This document shows positions 26,771 through 35,871 of a stretch of 64,000 nt of DNA, one piece after another. Source of the stretch: Ruminococcaceae bacterium R-25. Lineage in GTDB: Bacteria > Bacillota > Clostridia > Saccharofermentanales > Saccharofermentanaceae. A program made the position numbers and the translations under genes. The stretch spans positions 930,001-994,000 of the forward strand of contig QGFZ01000001.1 of NCBI GenBank assembly GCA_003149065.1, read 5' to 3'. The first letter of the stretch is position 1; every line of letters starts with the position of its first letter. Under the pieces are notes generated by a model. The model worked only from the letters and a program-made list of their open reading frames with translations. It had not been told where the DNA came from and ran no database searches.

Positions 26771-27147
26771 TCGCGATAATCAAGAGCACCGCTGTCGATG
26801 GCGGTTACTAAGATCTCAGCTGAAGCGATATTTGTTGCATAAGGGATCGTGTTCTGGTCGCATACGTCCAAAAGCTCGAAAGGATTGGACTCACCAACCT
26901 GACGGCCGTCCCTCAAATAGATTACACAGTCGATACCGTTATATTCTGCTCTGGAAGCGAGCTGCTCAAAGCCACTCGAATAGTCGACTGAAAGTCCTGA
27001 GACATCCAGATCTGCAGCAGACTTAAGGAGCTTAGCGGTATTATAAACAGAGATGAGCTGATGTTTCTCAAGCAAAGGCTTGTAGGCAATGCAGAAGTTA
27101 ACCAGTAATTCGGTCTTCCTGTTGTCGGCCATCAAAACGATCTTCAT
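26755..27147 (-). CDS. Methylglyoxal-synthase-like protein, active site not conserved
   Basis: 130 residues that align over their full length with methylglyoxal synthase: MKIVLMADNRK at the start, IDCVIYLRDG in the middle, and IPYATNIASAEILVTAIDSG near the end. The residues that make the enzyme work are changed. The N-terminal His is Asp, the GPLGGDQQIG loop with the catalytic Asp reads VDYSSGFEQL, and the His of DPLxxxPH is absent (DGRQVGESN). I therefore expect no methylglyoxal production from dihydroxyacetone phosphate; a ligand-binding or regulatory role is possible. It lies between PBP2 and the MBL hydrolase. Confidence 0.7.
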   Translation of the reverse strand: MKIVLMADNRKTELLVNFCIAYKPLLEKHQLISVYNTAKLLKSAADLDVSGLSVDYSSGFEQLASRAEYNGIDCVIYLRDGRQVGESNPFELLDVCDQNTIPYATNIASAEILVTAIDSGALDYREWTAG

Positions 27148-27292
27148 CCAAATTCTCCCATTAAAAAACTATAAACAGATTGTACAGTAAAACCCTGTTT
27201 TGAGCAACTGTTTTTATAAAAAATTCACAAGGGAAAGACAATCGTTTCGGAAGGCTGAAAAACGGCATCAAAATGCTCTGATCACGCGGATG

Positions 27293-29614
27293 TCAGCGGC
27301 TTGCTCTCGCATTAACCTTAGGCAGATAGTCGCCAAGGATAGGATTGTTAATGTAATTGGTCTTGGTCCTGTCTACAGGCTGGTTGAAATATGCAGCCAT
27401 AAGTCTTTTAGCGATACCTACGGATGATGAACCCCACTTACCCTGCTCTACAACGAGCGCAACTGCAACTTCCGGGTTGTCCTTAGGTGCATAACAGATA
27501 AAGAGACCGTTTGAATACTCCTTACGTGAATCCTCGAATCCCGTCTCGGCCGTACCTGTCTTACATACCATTTCAACAGGGAAATTCTTAAAAGATCCGC
27601 CGATCGTCGTTCCCCACCTGTAAGTACCTGTAGCAGCACATCTCATCGCTGTTCTTACTGCATTGATGCTGCCTTCGGAGATTCCGATATCAACTGATTC
27701 AGTCTGTCCTTCGTACAGGATCGAACCGTCACTTGCGACGACCTTTTCAACTACATAAGGCGTGCAGAGCTTGTTTGTTGCGATACCTGCCGTATATCTG
27801 CAGAGCTGGAGGATCGTAAAGCAGTCGTCGAACTGTCCGATAGATGCCTGAGCAGTATTTGACGGGAACCAGGTCTTATCGTAGACAGACTGTCTTGTAA
27901 GTCTTTTATACTCACGGCTGGACATGACACCCGATACTTCGCCCGGAAGGTCGATACCGGTCTTAACGCCAAGGCCGAATCTGTTAGCCATTGTGGATAT
28001 GTTATCGATACCTGTCTTGATACCCAAGATCATGAAGTAGATGTTGCAGGACTGCGCCATCGCTTCGTTAAGGTTAAGATTTCCGTGACCGCCCTTAGGA
28101 TACTCCATGCATTTGAACTTCCATCCGTCTACATAGTAAGGGCTTACGCAGGCAATGGTTGTTTTCTGGGGAGTGATGTCTCCGTTTTCGAGCGCCGCAA
28201 GAGCCGTACAGGGCTTAAATGTCGAACCCGGAGCATACATTGACATTATCGCGCGGTTCCACAAAGGGAGGTCGTGCGAAGTTACCTCTTCATATTCATC
28301 AAGTCCCAAATAGTATTTGACCTGGACTTTCGCCTGCTCTGAGCCGTAGTTTGCAAGAATAAAATCATTAGGATCATAGTTAGGATAAGAACCCATCGCG
28401 ATAATAGCGCCCGTATTAACGTTCATCATGACGAAAGCGCCGGCGGACGCGGTCTTATATCCTGAAACGTCTGACTCTTTTTCGTTCTGGATATATTCCT
28501 TTAGAGCTTCTATTCCGGCTTCCTGAACACGTGAATCGATCGTGAGATATACGGTAGCACCTTCTTCAGGCTGGACTCCGTAGCTCTGCGGGACAAAAAG
28601 GCCCTCTTCACCATTCTTTGTCCAGATGCTGTAAGGCGTAATTCCATTGCTGCCGTGGAGGTATCTTTCCATCTGTGATTCGATGCCGGCCTTGCCTACA
28701 ACATCATAACTCGTATATCCGAAGGGCGCGAGGTCAGCATAAGAAACATTGGAGATCTTACCGCAGTAACCTACAATATGGCTCGCATAAAGTGCTTCAG
28801 ACGTATAGGTCCTTGCATATTCTTTTCCTGATACGATACCCATATAGTGATAATTCTGCTCTTCAAAGATCCTTATTAGCTCATCCGGAACATCGGTGGC
28901 GATCTTTACGGGCGTACCCTTGATAAATGCCCAGTTATCGGCAAAGATCTGATATCTGATCCTGATGATCCTGTATGCTTCTTCGATCGTGTAAGCATTG
29001 TCGATGTTGAATTTACGTCTTAAGTAAAGGAAAAATACGTTAGGATCGGTCTTTACGTAATCGTCCGAGAAAGTAACGATAACGCCGGATGCATAGTCCT
29101 TCAGATCAAACAGGTTGGAATCTGTCTGCCACTTCCTGATCTTCGCTTCTTCTTTTACAAATCTGGCTTTGGGATCTAACACGAAATACGAGTCGAGGTC
29201 CGCTACAGATAAGCAGTGATACTGGTCGAAAAGATAAGAAAGCTCAAGGCAGAGCGAATTAAGAGAAGCATCGTCCAGATAAGCATTGGCGATCATGACG
29301 TTGTTGTATTCGTTGGTAGATGCAAGAAGAACGCCCTTGCCGTCGTAGATCTCGCCTCTGGGCGCTGATGAAACATACTGTCTTACAACACCGGACGAAC
29401 TTTCTGACAATGTCTTCTGATAACCTGAGAACTGGAGGCTTATCGTCATCGCGAGGATGATAACTCCGAATATCGAAAAAAGCTCAGCCAGAACAAGATA
29501 TCTGTTGGTCAGGAACTTAAATGCGCGCTTAAGAACGGACCCTGCTTCAGCATGGCCGCCCTTTTCGGCATTATGGTCAAATGCGCCGTAATCTTCTATC
29601 AGATTCCGAGCCAT
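27293..29614 (-). CDS. mrdA: Penicillin-binding protein 2 (elongation transpeptidase)
   Basis: A class B PBP that cross-links peptidoglycan during cell elongation with RodA and MreBCD. 773 residues: a cytoplasmic N-terminus, one TM helix (about residues 38-60), a dimerisation/pedestal domain, then the transpeptidase domain with SxxK (STFKP), SxN (SCN) and KTG (KTGTAE). The position straight after mreC and mreD supports PBP2 rather than PBP3. It overlaps mreD by 16 bp. The 145 bp to the methylglyoxal-synthase-like gene downstream shows no convincing terminator. Confidence 0.93.
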   Translation of the reverse strand: MARNLIEDYGAFDHNAEKGGHAEAGSVLKRAFKFLTNRYLVLAELFSIFGVIILAMTISLQFSGYQKTLSESSSGVVRQYVSSAPRGEIYDGKGVLLASTNEYNNVMIANAYLDDASLNSLCLELSYLFDQYHCLSVADLDSYFVLDPKARFVKEEAKIRKWQTDSNLFDLKDYASGVIVTFSDDYVKTDPNVFFLYLRRKFNIDNAYTIEEAYRIIRIRYQIFADNWAFIKGTPVKIATDVPDELIRIFEEQNYHYMGIVSGKEYARTYTSEALYASHIVGYCGKISNVSYADLAPFGYTSYDVVGKAGIESQMERYLHGSNGITPYSIWTKNGEEGLFVPQSYGVQPEEGATVYLTIDSRVQEAGIEALKEYIQNEKESDVSGYKTASAGAFVMMNVNTGAIIAMGSYPNYDPNDFILANYGSEQAKVQVKYYLGLDEYEEVTSHDLPLWNRAIMSMYAPGSTFKPCTALAALENGDITPQKTTIACVSPYYVDGWKFKCMEYPKGGHGNLNLNEAMAQSCNIYFMILGIKTGIDNISTMANRFGLGVKTGIDLPGEVSGVMSSREYKRLTRQSVYDKTWFPSNTAQASIGQFDDCFTILQLCRYTAGIATNKLCTPYVVEKVVASDGSILYEGQTESVDIGISEGSINAVRTAMRCAATGTYRWGTTIGGSFKNFPVEMVCKTGTAETGFEDSRKEYSNGLFICYAPKDNPEVAVALVVEQGKWGSSSVGIAKRLMAAYFNQPVDRTKTNYINNPILGDYLPKVNARASR

Positions 29615-30234
29615 TTTCCGCCTCCGTGATCATCAATTATCTCGTCATCGTTTGTCTTGCTCTTAAATGAGACAGGTCCCAAGAACCTTATAAGCAATAA
29701 TAACGGTACAGCCGCTATGGTGTTAAGCAGTAACTGTGGCAGGAATGAATAAACGATTGCCGTAAGTGGCGAATAGATTCCTGCAGCAGATCCTGCGAGG
29801 ATGCTCCAGCCGTAGATAAGAACATATCCTCCCACCTTGTAGCACAATGTCGTAAATAAGACTGCCACGATCGAAAAAGGAATATTCCTGTGCATTCTCC
29901 TCGTAAAGAAAGATGCTCCGGTGATACCTGCTGCAAAGAGCGTAAAAGCGCCGATAAACGCGGTAACTCTTACTTCCCCGTCAAGGCCGATTACCGCAGG
30001 CGGCGAGAAAACATCTCTTACAAGCCCGCAGATAAAGCCTACGACAGCTCCATCCCAGAATCCGTTGAAATATCCTGAAAGCACTACGAAAACAAACATA
30101 AGGTCAGCCGTCTGCCCCATGAATCCGAATGCATCCGGGAACGAAACCTGCAAAGACGAGAGCAGGAGAATATAGATCGCATAAACGACTACTTTCCTGA
30201 TCTTGGCTTTTTCAATGATACCGAGTAAATACAT
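29599..30234 (-). CDS. mreD: Rod shape-determining protein MreD
   Basis: A 211-residue polytopic membrane protein, about five to six TM helices, of the elongasome. The loop LSGYFNGFWDGAVVGFICGLVRDVFSP is typical of MreD. The family is poorly conserved, so the call rests on length, topology and its place between mreC (3 nt upstream) and PBP2 (16 bp overlap). Confidence 0.85.
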   Translation of the reverse strand: MYLLGIIEKAKIRKVVVYAIYILLLSSLQVSFPDAFGFMGQTADLMFVFVVLSGYFNGFWDGAVVGFICGLVRDVFSPPAVIGLDGEVRVTAFIGAFTLFAAGITGASFFTRRMHRNIPFSIVAVLFTTLCYKVGGYVLIYGWSILAGSAAGIYSPLTAIVYSFLPQLLLNTIAAVPLLLLIRFLGPVSFKSKTNDDEIIDDHGGGKWLGI

Positions 30235-30237
30235 GAC

Positions 30238-31122
30238 TTATGTGCCCTGCGTGGTGGTAGCAGCCGTCTTATCCTCCGGTTCAACATAAGGCATCATGAT
30301 AAATACGTCCTCAAGCTTACCGATCTGGGAATAAGGCCTTATAGCCGCTGTAACCTGAAGAGGGTTTGAATTATCAACTGATTCTACGACACCGATCGGA
30401 ATACCTTCAGGGAAAAGTCCGCCGTTACCGGAAGTAACGATCTCCATTCCGGGTTCAAGACGCGCATCAGCGCTGATATCTTTTGCAAGGCATAAGCCCT
30501 TACGCTTAAGCTCTGCATCTCCGTAGACCATGAATGTAGCGCCGTTGACTGCATTAACCTTTGCAGAAACCGCAAAACCTTCGTGAAGGAGCGGCAGTAC
30601 TCTTGATTCCGTATCGGATGTCTCGATAACTCGTCCGACGAGGTTCATCTCAACGTCAAGAACCGGATAAGAGTTGCCTTCTTCAAGTACTACGCCGTCT
30701 GCTTTTCCGGCATTGAGCCTAATCGTTGAGAACCATTCGTCTGACTCTCTCGAAAGGATCGAAGCACCGTAGATTACATAGTTACTGAACGTATCCTTGA
30801 TATGAAGCGCTTCTTTAAGCTCCTCATATCTGAGCGCCGCCTCTTCATTCTGCGTGAGATGGTATCTTAAGTCGGCGATCTGCTCTTTGAGAGCTCTGTT
30901 CTCTTCTCTTATCGCTATACCGTCGGTAATAGCCGCCCAAAAGTCAGTTATCGTATCACCTGCTCTTTTTACGATCGACTGTGCAGGCGTACCTACTAAT
31001 TGAACCGGCTTTAAGAGATTTTTAACAGGGCTTCCGGGAAGCAGACTCAAGATAGCACCTGCCGCCAGTACGAGCAGAACGATAAGTGCTATGAACCATT
31101 TTGACTTCAGCAGTTTTTTCAA
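30238..31122 (-). CDS. mreC: Rod shape-determining protein MreC
   Basis: A bitopic scaffold that activates PBP2 in the elongasome. 294 residues: a TM helix (about 9-28), a coiled coil (about 70-110, IREENRALKEQIADLRYHL), then the beta-domain (YVIYGASILSR, LPLLHEGFAVSAKV, VTSGNGGLFPEGIPIGVV). The start codon is TTG at 31122, with GAGGAG 5 nt upstream. mreB is not adjacent; the gene follows a SEC-C protein gene by 25 nt instead. Confidence 0.92.
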   Translation of the reverse strand: MKKLLKSKWFIALIVLLVLAAGAILSLLPGSPVKNLLKPVQLVGTPAQSIVKRAGDTITDFWAAITDGIAIREENRALKEQIADLRYHLTQNEEAALRYEELKEALHIKDTFSNYVIYGASILSRESDEWFSTIRLNAGKADGVVLEEGNSYPVLDVEMNLVGRVIETSDTESRVLPLLHEGFAVSAKVNAVNGATFMVYGDAELKRKGLCLAKDISADARLEPGMEIVTSGNGGLFPEGIPIGVVESVDNSNPLQVTAAIRPYSQIGKLEDVFIMMPYVEPEDKTAATTTQGT

Positions 31123-31147
31123 GGATACTCCTCTGGCTGATCAGATA

Positions 31148-31672
31148 TCAGCCCTTCTTGCCGCAGCAGTTCTTGTACTTCTTGCCGGAACCGCAAGGGC
31201 ACGGATCGTTACGTCCGATGTGATCGGAGTGAGCCATGTTGCTCTCACGATACTCTTTTGTGATTTCGTTTCTCTTATCTTCAGAGAGGATATCCTTCCA
31301 TGCCTTGATGTTGAAAAGCCAGTCAGCCTTTGCATCACGCATGTTGTAGTAAAGCTTTTCGTAATCGATATCGAGCTTTAACTCATAGTTATCGTCAATT
31401 GCTTCGAGATCTAAATCGTCGCCGTTCTTAAGGCTGGACTTGATACCGTCGATAAATCCCACGAATACATCCATTGCATCCTTAGGAAATTCGAGCTTCT
31501 TAGCGAGCTCAGCTGCAGTGCCGTTCAAAAACTCTGCGTTATCAGGATAAGCACCGAGGATCTTCTCGTAAGCTACCTTTTCGAGAGCATAGTAACGGTT
31601 GATGTATTCCATGTATTCCTGTCTGTTGGAAGCGTCCTCTGACTTATCCATCCATGTTTTGTAATAACTCAT
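31148..31672 (-). CDS. SEC-C motif protein of unknown function
   Basis: 174 residues from the ATG at 31672 (GGAGG 8 nt upstream; the longer TTG at 31687 lies at the ribosome site itself). The N-terminal 145 residues are acidic and helical and I do not recognise them. The C-terminus is a full SEC-C zinc motif ([19 protein letters not shown]), nearly identical to that at the end of SecA in this window. Such motifs bind zinc and can mediate contact with SecB, ribosomes or other partners. It is 4 nt after icd and 25 nt before mreC, in the same likely operon. Confidence 0.75.
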   Translation of the reverse strand: MSYYKTWMDKSEDASNRQEYMEYINRYYALEKVAYEKILGAYPDNAEFLNGTAAELAKKLEFPKDAMDVFVGFIDGIKSSLKNGDDLDLEAIDDNYELKLDIDYEKLYYNMRDAKADWLFNIKAWKDILSEDKRNEITKEYRESNMAHSDHIGRNDPCPCGSGKKYKNCCGKKG

Positions 31673-31691
31673 TTCATATTCCTCCAAATTA

Positions 31692-32888
31692 TTAAAGCTT
31701 GGCAGCTACAGCCTTAAGGAATTCCTCAGTTGTAACTGTTTTCTTGTTCTCATTTTCGAGAAGATTATTGAGGTCACCGGTGATCGTGCCTTCTTCGATA
31801 GTTGCAATGGAAGCCTTTTCGATCTTGTCGGCAAATGCCTCAAGTTCAGGAAGGTTATCGAGCTGTGCTCTCTTTCTGAGAGCGCCGGACCATGCGAAAA
31901 GCGTAGCCATCGGATTTGTGGAAGTCTGCTCACCGTTCAAGTGTCTGTAATAGTGTCTTGTAACTGTGCCGTGAGCTGCCTCATACTCGTAAACACCCTT
32001 AGGTGAAACGAGAACGGATGTCATCATGGCAAGGGATCCGCATGCGGAAGCCAGCATGTCGCTCATAACGTCGCCGTCATAGTTCTTGAGAGCCCAGACA
32101 AATCCGCCCTTTGAACGCATAACTCTTGCAACAGCGTCATCGATAAGCGTGTAGAAATATGTGATTCCTGCTGCTTCGAACTTCTCCTTGTACAGTGTGT
32201 CATAGATGTTCTGGAAGATTTCCTTGAAACGTCCGTCGTACTTCTTGGAGATAGTATCCTTTGTAGCAAACCAGAGATCCTGCTTTGTATCCAAAGCATA
32301 CTCGAAGCAAGATGTAGCGAAAGCGGAGATGGACTTGTCAGTATTGTAAAGTCCCTGAACTACGCCTGCGTCCTTATATTCAAAGATCGTCTGGCTCTCG
32401 GTCCTGCCGTCGGGATAAGTGATAACAAGATCAGCTCTTGCAGGACCGTCAACAAGGAACTCAGTGTCTCTGTAAACGTCACCGTAAGCGTGTCTTGCGA
32501 TAGTGATAGGCTTTTCCCAGCAGGAAACGAAAGGCTTGATGCCGTTAACGAGGATCGGAGCTCTGAAAACCGTACCGTCAAGGATAGCTCTGATAGTACC
32601 GTTAGGGCTCTTCCACATTGTGTGGAGGTTATACTCGGTCATTCTCTGAGCGTTAGGTGTGATCGTAGCGCACTTAACTGCAACGCCGAGCTCATTTGTC
32701 CTGTTAGCTGCATCGATAGTAACCTGGTCAGCTGTCTCGTCTCTGTGCTTGAGGCCCAAGTCAAAATACTCGGTCTTCAAATCAACAAAAGGTAAAATGA
32801 CAATGTCCTTTATCTGCTTCCAGATAATTCTTGTCATCTCGTCCCCGTCCATCTCTACGAGGGGGGTCTTCATCTGAATCTTAGCCAT
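31692..32888 (-). CDS. icd: NADP-dependent isocitrate dehydrogenase
   Basis: Oxidatively decarboxylates isocitrate to 2-oxoglutarate with NADP, supplying glutamate synthesis. 398 residues of the homodimeric, eukaryote-like subclass: [24 protein letters not shown], the [19 protein letters not shown] substrate region, metal-binding Asp residues in DDAVARVM and NYDGDVMSD, and the NADP motif [11 protein letters not shown]. It is first after a strong promoter. The SEC-C, mreC, mreD, PBP2 and later genes follow with tiny gaps, so it may head a long operon. Confidence 0.95.
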   Translation of the reverse strand: MAKIQMKTPLVEMDGDEMTRIIWKQIKDIVILPFVDLKTEYFDLGLKHRDETADQVTIDAANRTNELGVAVKCATITPNAQRMTEYNLHTMWKSPNGTIRAILDGTVFRAPILVNGIKPFVSCWEKPITIARHAYGDVYRDTEFLVDGPARADLVITYPDGRTESQTIFEYKDAGVVQGLYNTDKSISAFATSCFEYALDTKQDLWFATKDTISKKYDGRFKEIFQNIYDTLYKEKFEAAGITYFYTLIDDAVARVMRSKGGFVWALKNYDGDVMSDMLASACGSLAMMTSVLVSPKGVYEYEAAHGTVTRHYYRHLNGEQTSTNPMATLFAWSGALRKRAQLDNLPELEAFADKIEKASIATIEEGTITGDLNNLLENENKKTVTTEEFLKAVAAKL

Positions 32889-32920
32889 AAGATCTCCATT
32901 CTTATAAATAATACTAGAAG

Positions 32921-32949
32921 ATTTTAAGGCATTAGTACCCTAACGTCAA
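32921..32949 (-). promoter_or_regulatory. Sigma-A promoter for icd
   Basis: TTGACG, a 17 bp spacer and TAAAAT on the minus strand, 32 bp before the icd ATG. It is one of the best promoter matches in the window and probably serves the icd-mreC-mreD-PBP2 row. Confidence 0.75.
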
Positions 32950-32987
32950 ATAGAATAATGGGGAAAAAACTTATGAATTTCTGACTC

Positions 32988-34028
32988 TTAAGTGGTGGTT
33001 TTGGCAGATGCCTTGACGAGGATTATCTCAAGAGAATAGCGCTCGTCGATAAGTCCGTGCTTAAACTCGCTGTCAGAATCAGAAGCCGCCAGATAAAGCG
33101 AAATAAGACTCTTCATGTTGAAATTCTGAGACTGGGCGACCAGCTTTTTGGCCCTGAAATCGTTCATGCCGGTCCTGTCGACCAAGGCTTGCGCACTTCC
33201 CGCATCTTTGGCCATTATCAGAGCCTTGATGTGATTTACGATAGATACCCTGATCCTGGGCAACGGTTCCTTGTTTGCGATGAGCTTATCAAGGGTGCCT
33301 AAGGCGATTTTCGCATTGCCGGAGCCGCATGCGTCCATGATGTCGAAGATCTTGCCGCTCAAGTCCGGCGGACAACAGAGCTCGACGATATCCGGCGTTA
33401 CTTCCGAATATCCTTTTCCCTGGCAGTAAAGCGAGAGCTTGTTTATCTCGTTTACGAGCTCCATCATGTTATTTGCGCACCTTGAAGCCATTGAATTTGC
33501 AGCCTCAAAGCCGATCTTCAGGTTTTCTTTTGCAAATCTCTTGGATATCCAGCCCGTGAGCTCGGATTCTTCAAATCCGCTCATCGAAGCAACTGTTCCG
33601 TACTGCAGGAATGCCTTAAATGACTTCTTTCTGCTGTCTACGGTCTCTTCGAAAAAGACTACTACCGCAGACGAAGGGATATCTTTTAAGACGGCCAGAT
33701 CCTTGTCTGACAGCTCCTTATTGGGAAGACCCGACTGCTTAATGACCACAAGCCTCTTGGGAGACATCCACGGCGGCATGGAAACAAGCTCTTCTAACTT
33801 TCCCATGTCGAACTTATCGCCGGTCCTTGTATCTACAACGGCATAATCCATGTCCTCAGCACCTTCTCCGAGGAAAGCCTTTTTCAGCATGGAAACTGCA
33901 CCATCGATCATGTAGCTCTCTGTGCCATAGAGCAGCACAAGACCCAAAGAGTCAGGCTCTTTGTTGATCTTGGTAAGCATCTGACGGGAATCCAAGACTC
34001 CCTTGGGAAGTGCCTTTGCCTTAGCCAA
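32988..34028 (-). CDS. holA: DNA polymerase III delta subunit
   Basis: The clamp-loader subunit that opens the beta clamp. 346 residues with the weak but recognisable delta layout: LLYGTESYMID near the start, then SMPPWMSPKRLVVIKQSG, and the C-terminal collar with RIRVSIVNHIKALIMAKD and RAKKLVAQSQNFNMKSL. The start codon is TTG at 34028 with GTGGAG 6-7 nt upstream. It overlaps the GH25 gene by 8 bp, so the two are coupled although functionally unrelated. Confidence 0.88.
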   Translation of the reverse strand: MAKAKALPKGVLDSRQMLTKINKEPDSLGLVLLYGTESYMIDGAVSMLKKAFLGEGAEDMDYAVVDTRTGDKFDMGKLEELVSMPPWMSPKRLVVIKQSGLPNKELSDKDLAVLKDIPSSAVVVFFEETVDSRKKSFKAFLQYGTVASMSGFEESELTGWISKRFAKENLKIGFEAANSMASRCANNMMELVNEINKLSLYCQGKGYSEVTPDIVELCCPPDLSGKIFDIMDACGSGNAKIALGTLDKLIANKEPLPRIRVSIVNHIKALIMAKDAGSAQALVDRTGMNDFRAKKLVAQSQNFNMKSLISLYLAASDSDSEFKHGLIDERYSLEIILVKASAKTTT

Positions 34029-35292
34029 CTATGTCTCCACTGCCCTGATCGGCGTCTGTGTCTGCGCTGCCGTTGCTGCCTGCGTTATTTGAACCCGTGA
34101 TGCTGGATTCCGTGCCGAAGACCTCAGGATATTTGCTCTTGAAGAGAATATCGGTATCGACGTCTTCAGAGCATCCGGGGATCCTTCCGATAGAACCAGT
34201 CTGCCACATCGTGTATTCGCCCTCATAAGTGGTCTGCTTTACATAATGAGCGAGCCACACATCGTAGCCTGCGGGCTCCCAGATTATCTCAAGATAATAC
34301 TTGCTCGCATAAAGAATAGTCTTATAGCCGTTCTGGGTCATAATATCCGCGAACTCGTAGAACAGGTTATTAATGTCTATGATGCTCATCTTATACTTCT
34401 GGAAATTCCACCAGCTCTCCCAGTCGAAAGCCACAGGAAGGTCCAATTCCTTGTCTTTTAAGACCTTAAGGAGCTCATCGGTATGTTCTTTGAGCATCTC
34501 GAGAGTGGAGTCAGTTGAATAGTAATAAACGCCGATCTTAAGGCCTGCTGCCTTTGCATCCTTGTAATATTGTTCGAACTTACGGTCTTCACCAAGTTCG
34601 CCGTTGTTATAGATCATGGCTCTGAGCATTACGAACTCGCAGCCTGCATCCCTTACCTTCTGGAAATCGATATCACCCTGATATCTGGAAACATCGATAC
34701 CGTAAGCGATGTCGCTGTCAGGGTATCTTGCCATGAAATCGCTGAAAGCAAGAGTCTTATGCGTATCAGTACCGCCACCGCCGCCTCCGCCTGAACTGCT
34801 CGGTTTATAGACCTTAACTGTCATCTTGCCGGTCTTGGTATTGCCTGCGTCATCAGTCAGAGTGATAGTGATCGGATAACTGCCTACAGTCGAAGTATCG
34901 ACCTCGCCCTCAACATTAATATCAACATTAGGATCACAGTCATCGATATAACCGATATGCTTCTGGATATTAAATTCGCTTCCGACCTTAATGCTGACTG
35001 ACTCAGGAAGGCTCAAGAACATAGGCGCCTTTGTATCCTCAGTGGGCTTATCCATGTGGGGCTTGACAGGAGTCGGTGTCGCCGTCGGCGTCGGAGTCTC
35101 CGTAGGTGTCGGTGTTTCAGCGGGTTCAGTCTCCGGTTCTTCAGATGATTCCAGAATATTGGAACCGTCACCGATGTCAGAACCGGCAGGCTCTAACGGT
35201 ATAGTACAACCTGTAAATGAAGCCAAAGTTACAGCTGCCACAACAGCCGTAACGGCTAAAACCCTAATTAGTTTTTTAATCCTCAAATTCAT
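34021..35292 (-). CDS. GH25 lysozyme-like lipoprotein with Ig-like domain
   Basis: 423 residues. The lipoprotein signal peptide ends at a lipobox (ASFTGC, Cys about residue 29). A TPTPTPT-type linker follows, then an Ig-like/DUF5011-type domain (about residues 85-160, starting SLPESVSIKVGSEF). A Gly-rich hinge leads to a glycoside hydrolase 25 domain (about 195-395). That domain has YGIDVSRYQGDIDF with the catalytic Asp, FVMLRA, GLKIGVYYYS and LPVAFDWESW with the catalytic Asp/Glu pair. It would cut peptidoglycan at N-acetylmuramic acid from the outer membrane face. The upstream region is the repeat island. The ATG is close to AAGG; a better-placed GGAGAG is 14 nt away. Confidence 0.9.
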   Translation of the reverse strand: MNLRIKKLIRVLAVTAVVAAVTLASFTGCTIPLEPAGSDIGDGSNILESSEEPETEPAETPTPTETPTPTATPTPVKPHMDKPTEDTKAPMFLSLPESVSIKVGSEFNIQKHIGYIDDCDPNVDINVEGEVDTSTVGSYPITITLTDDAGNTKTGKMTVKVYKPSSSGGGGGGGTDTHKTLAFSDFMARYPDSDIAYGIDVSRYQGDIDFQKVRDAGCEFVMLRAMIYNNGELGEDRKFEQYYKDAKAAGLKIGVYYYSTDSTLEMLKEHTDELLKVLKDKELDLPVAFDWESWWNFQKYKMSIIDINNLFYEFADIMTQNGYKTILYASKYYLEIIWEPAGYDVWLAHYVKQTTYEGEYTMWQTGSIGRIPGCSEDVDTDILFKSKYPEVFGTESSITGSNNAGSNGSADTDADQGSGDIVG

Positions 35293-35361
35293 AACCTTAA
35301 TATTACTCTCCGTTCTCCGGCAGGCCGCCGGATCCTTTCCTATGAATTCCCATACAGACCG

Positions 35362-35370
35362 ATTATAACA
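35362..35370 (-). promoter_or_regulatory. Extended -10 promoter before the GH25 gene
   Basis: TGTTATAAT (TGnTATAAT) on the minus strand, 70 bp before the GH25 ATG. No clear -35 box at the expected distance. Confidence 0.45.
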
Positions 35371-35516
35371 AATAGATTACATTTTCCAGCGTGATTTATA
35401 GGACAATTTTAGGTAAAGGTTGGAACAAGCTTGAACGGACTATGTCTGGTCAGCCGCGTGGAACATTCAGCGAGAGCCGCCAAGTCGTGTAGAAACTATC
35501 GTCCGGCAGGCTTTTT

Positions 35517-35638
35517 AGCGAATGACTGAAACAGTGACTGATTTCGGGTTTTTAGTCACTGTTTGAGTCATTTTGACCCCAAAATGACTGGAGTGGTGAC
35601 TATTTGGGAAAAAATAGTCACTGTTTAAGTCATTCGCT
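35517..35638. repeat. Two tandem hairpins, 62 bp period, with outer 23 bp inverted repeat
   Basis: A 19 bp unit (AATGACTGAAACAGTGACT and variants) occurs forward at 35521-35539 and 35583-35601, and inverted at 35554-35572 and 35616-35634. Forward copies and inverted copies are each 62 bp apart. The outermost arms (35517-35539 and 35616-35638) are complementary at 22 of 23 positions. It can fold either as two adjacent long hairpins or as one larger cruciform. Confidence 0.85.
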
Positions 35639-35639
35639 T

Positions 35640-35725
35640 GATGAAGGGCTTTACAAGTGAATCACTAGCTGAAAGAAGGGCTCTTCAAGTGTGTCACTTG
35701 CCGGATAAAGGATTCGCAAGTGCAC
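35640..35725. repeat. Three degenerate tandem repeats of about 32 bp
   Basis: Units begin near 35640, 35671 and 35704. Each has an AAGGGCT-like core followed by CAAGTG; in the first two, CAAGTG pairs with a nearby CACTAG or CACTTG (CAAGTGTGTCACTTG in unit 2 is a perfect 6 bp stem). The third unit is shortened. Confidence 0.6.
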
Positions 35726-35758
35726 GAAAATTTGACCTTCACCTCGCCCATTACGTTC

Positions 35759-35871
35759 ATTGACGAAAAACTGTACGAAAATGACCAAAATCGTCAATAA
35801 ATTTGTCAATTACGCCCTTTTTCACGATTTTATTGACAGTTTGAGCTGTTTTCGTACAGTTTTTTGTCAAT
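35759..35871. repeat. 113 bp inverted-repeat element with 40 nt arms
   Basis: Two 40 nt units (35759-35798 and 35832-35871), each bounded by ATTGAC...GTCAAT, stand in opposite orientation. Their outer 23 bp match as an inverted repeat with one mismatch (core AACTGTACGAAAA). The 34 bp between them carries further TGTCAAT and ACGATTTT half-sites. Confidence 0.75.

Noticed and set aside
35640-35725. CRISPR array
   Set aside because: Only three imperfect copies with no unique spacers between identical repeats, and no cas genes in the window.
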